From Arthrobacter pigmenti (GTDB taxonomy: Bacteria; Actinomycetota; Actinomycetes; Actinomycetales; Micrococcaceae): 64,000 nt of DNA. Positions 63,676-64,000 of this stretch are shown piece by piece (positions within the stretch are counted from its first letter, which is position 1; every line of letters begins with the position of its first letter). The position numbers and the translations under genes are program-made. The notes under the pieces are model-generated. The model was not told the DNA's origin. It did no database searches and saw only the letters and a program-made list of their open reading frames with translations. Location: positions 2,108,001-2,172,000 of the forward strand of contig NZ_JAATJL010000001.1 of assembly GCF_011927905.1 (NCBI RefSeq). Reading direction: 5' to 3'.

Positions 63676-64000
63676 TCACAACTCCTGAGCGAAGCGCCCC
63701 TCAAGGCGGCGGAAGGTGAACTGACCAAGCAGGATGACCGCAAGCGCGGTAAAGACTCCGACGGGAGTCCACACAGCGAATAGATTCGGAGGGGAAAGCA
63801 CCGCCGGGTCCGTAATCGCCGACGTCGTCGGCTTCCAGAAGGCAAAGTGGAACAGCTCCACAGCGATCGTGAGCGGGTTGATCTGATACAAGGTCAGAAA
63901 TGTTGAGCCGAGGGTGTCCCTCACCATCGTCCAGGAATACAGGACCGGCGACGCCCAGGTGGCGATCATAAGCAGCATGTCGACGAAATTCTCGGAGTCC
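63676..64000 (-). CDS. Polysaccharide ABC exporter permease (Wzm/TagG-like), C-terminal part
   Basis: The frame is open to the window edge, giving at least 107 residues: DSENFVDMLLMIATWASPVLYSWTMV, then LYQINPLTIAVELFHFAFW and a last transmembrane helix (VWTPVGVFTALAVILLGQFTFRRLE). This is the C-terminal half of an ABC-2 membrane protein, partner of the ATPase. The N-terminal part lies beyond the window, so the start is not seen. Confidence 0.88.
   Translation of the reverse strand, partial: DSENFVDMLLMIATWASPVLYSWTMVRDTLGSTFLTLYQINPLTIAVELFHFAFWKPTTSAITDPAVLSPPNLFAVWTPVGVFTALAVILLGQFTFRRLEGRFAQEL

Overview
The window is high-GC actinobacterial chromosome, most like the Arthrobacter/Pseudarthrobacter group of the Micrococcaceae (inference from gene content; no search was run). 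Pointers are the E1-E2 fused oxoglutarate decarboxylase/dehydrogenase, the SigR/RsrA pair of the mycothiol thiol-stress system, the 24-residue ribosomal protein bL37, a SAM-IV riboswitch, the GuaB1-type IMPDH homologue, and a tmRNA tag reading AEQKRTDFALAA. No tRNA, rRNA or CRISPR array was seen.

Region 1 (1-22.8 kb) is mainly housekeeping: a lipoprotein start and a small membrane protein, a nitroreductase, two CorC/HlyC-like membrane proteins, guaB1, kgd, an SGNH hydrolase, a DUF4097-PadR operon behind a large palindromic operator, a zinc-less MDR reductase, bL37, sigR-rsrA with a matching SigR-type promoter, a DoxX-like protein, aroA-rsgA, a cold shock gene, hisN, a SAM-IV riboswitch before a class V aminotransferase, and a methyltransferase whose stop codon holds an IS630-type element.

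Region 2 (22.8-30.2 kb) has an ABC importer for manganese (or zinc) with its DtxR/MntR-type regulator, joined by overlaps to two CrcB/Fluc fluoride channel genes, then a YbdK-type carboxylate-amine ligase, a GH13 alpha-glucosidase and the 3' remnant of a sugar permease gene. Region 3 (30.3-36.1 kb) is ssrA, a small membrane protein, smpB, an M23 peptidase with a coiled coil, ftsX, ftsE and prfB, all on the minus strand. Region 4 (36.1-40.7 kb) is a compact tad (Flp-type pilus) operon. Region 5 (40.9-43.0 kb) is a secreted GH25 lysozyme with LGFP repeats that include an exact 159-bp tandem duplication.

Region 6 (43.0-64.0 kb, cut by the window end) is a surface glycan locus. A minus-strand operon (NeuD/PglD-like acetyltransferase, NeuB-like synthase, hydrolysing 2-epimerase, CBS-nucleotidyltransferase, dehydratase, aminotransferase, Wzx-like flippase) and a divergent plus-strand operon (Gfo/Idh oxidoreductase, CMP-sugar synthetase, SDR) together look like a legionaminic-acid-type nonulosonic acid pathway. 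Beyond lie an acyltransferase, an unassigned protein, two GT2 enzymes, a DUF2304 protein, three large polytopic proteins (two are mutual paralogues) and a Wzt/Wzm-type ABC exporter. This is the most notable part of the window.
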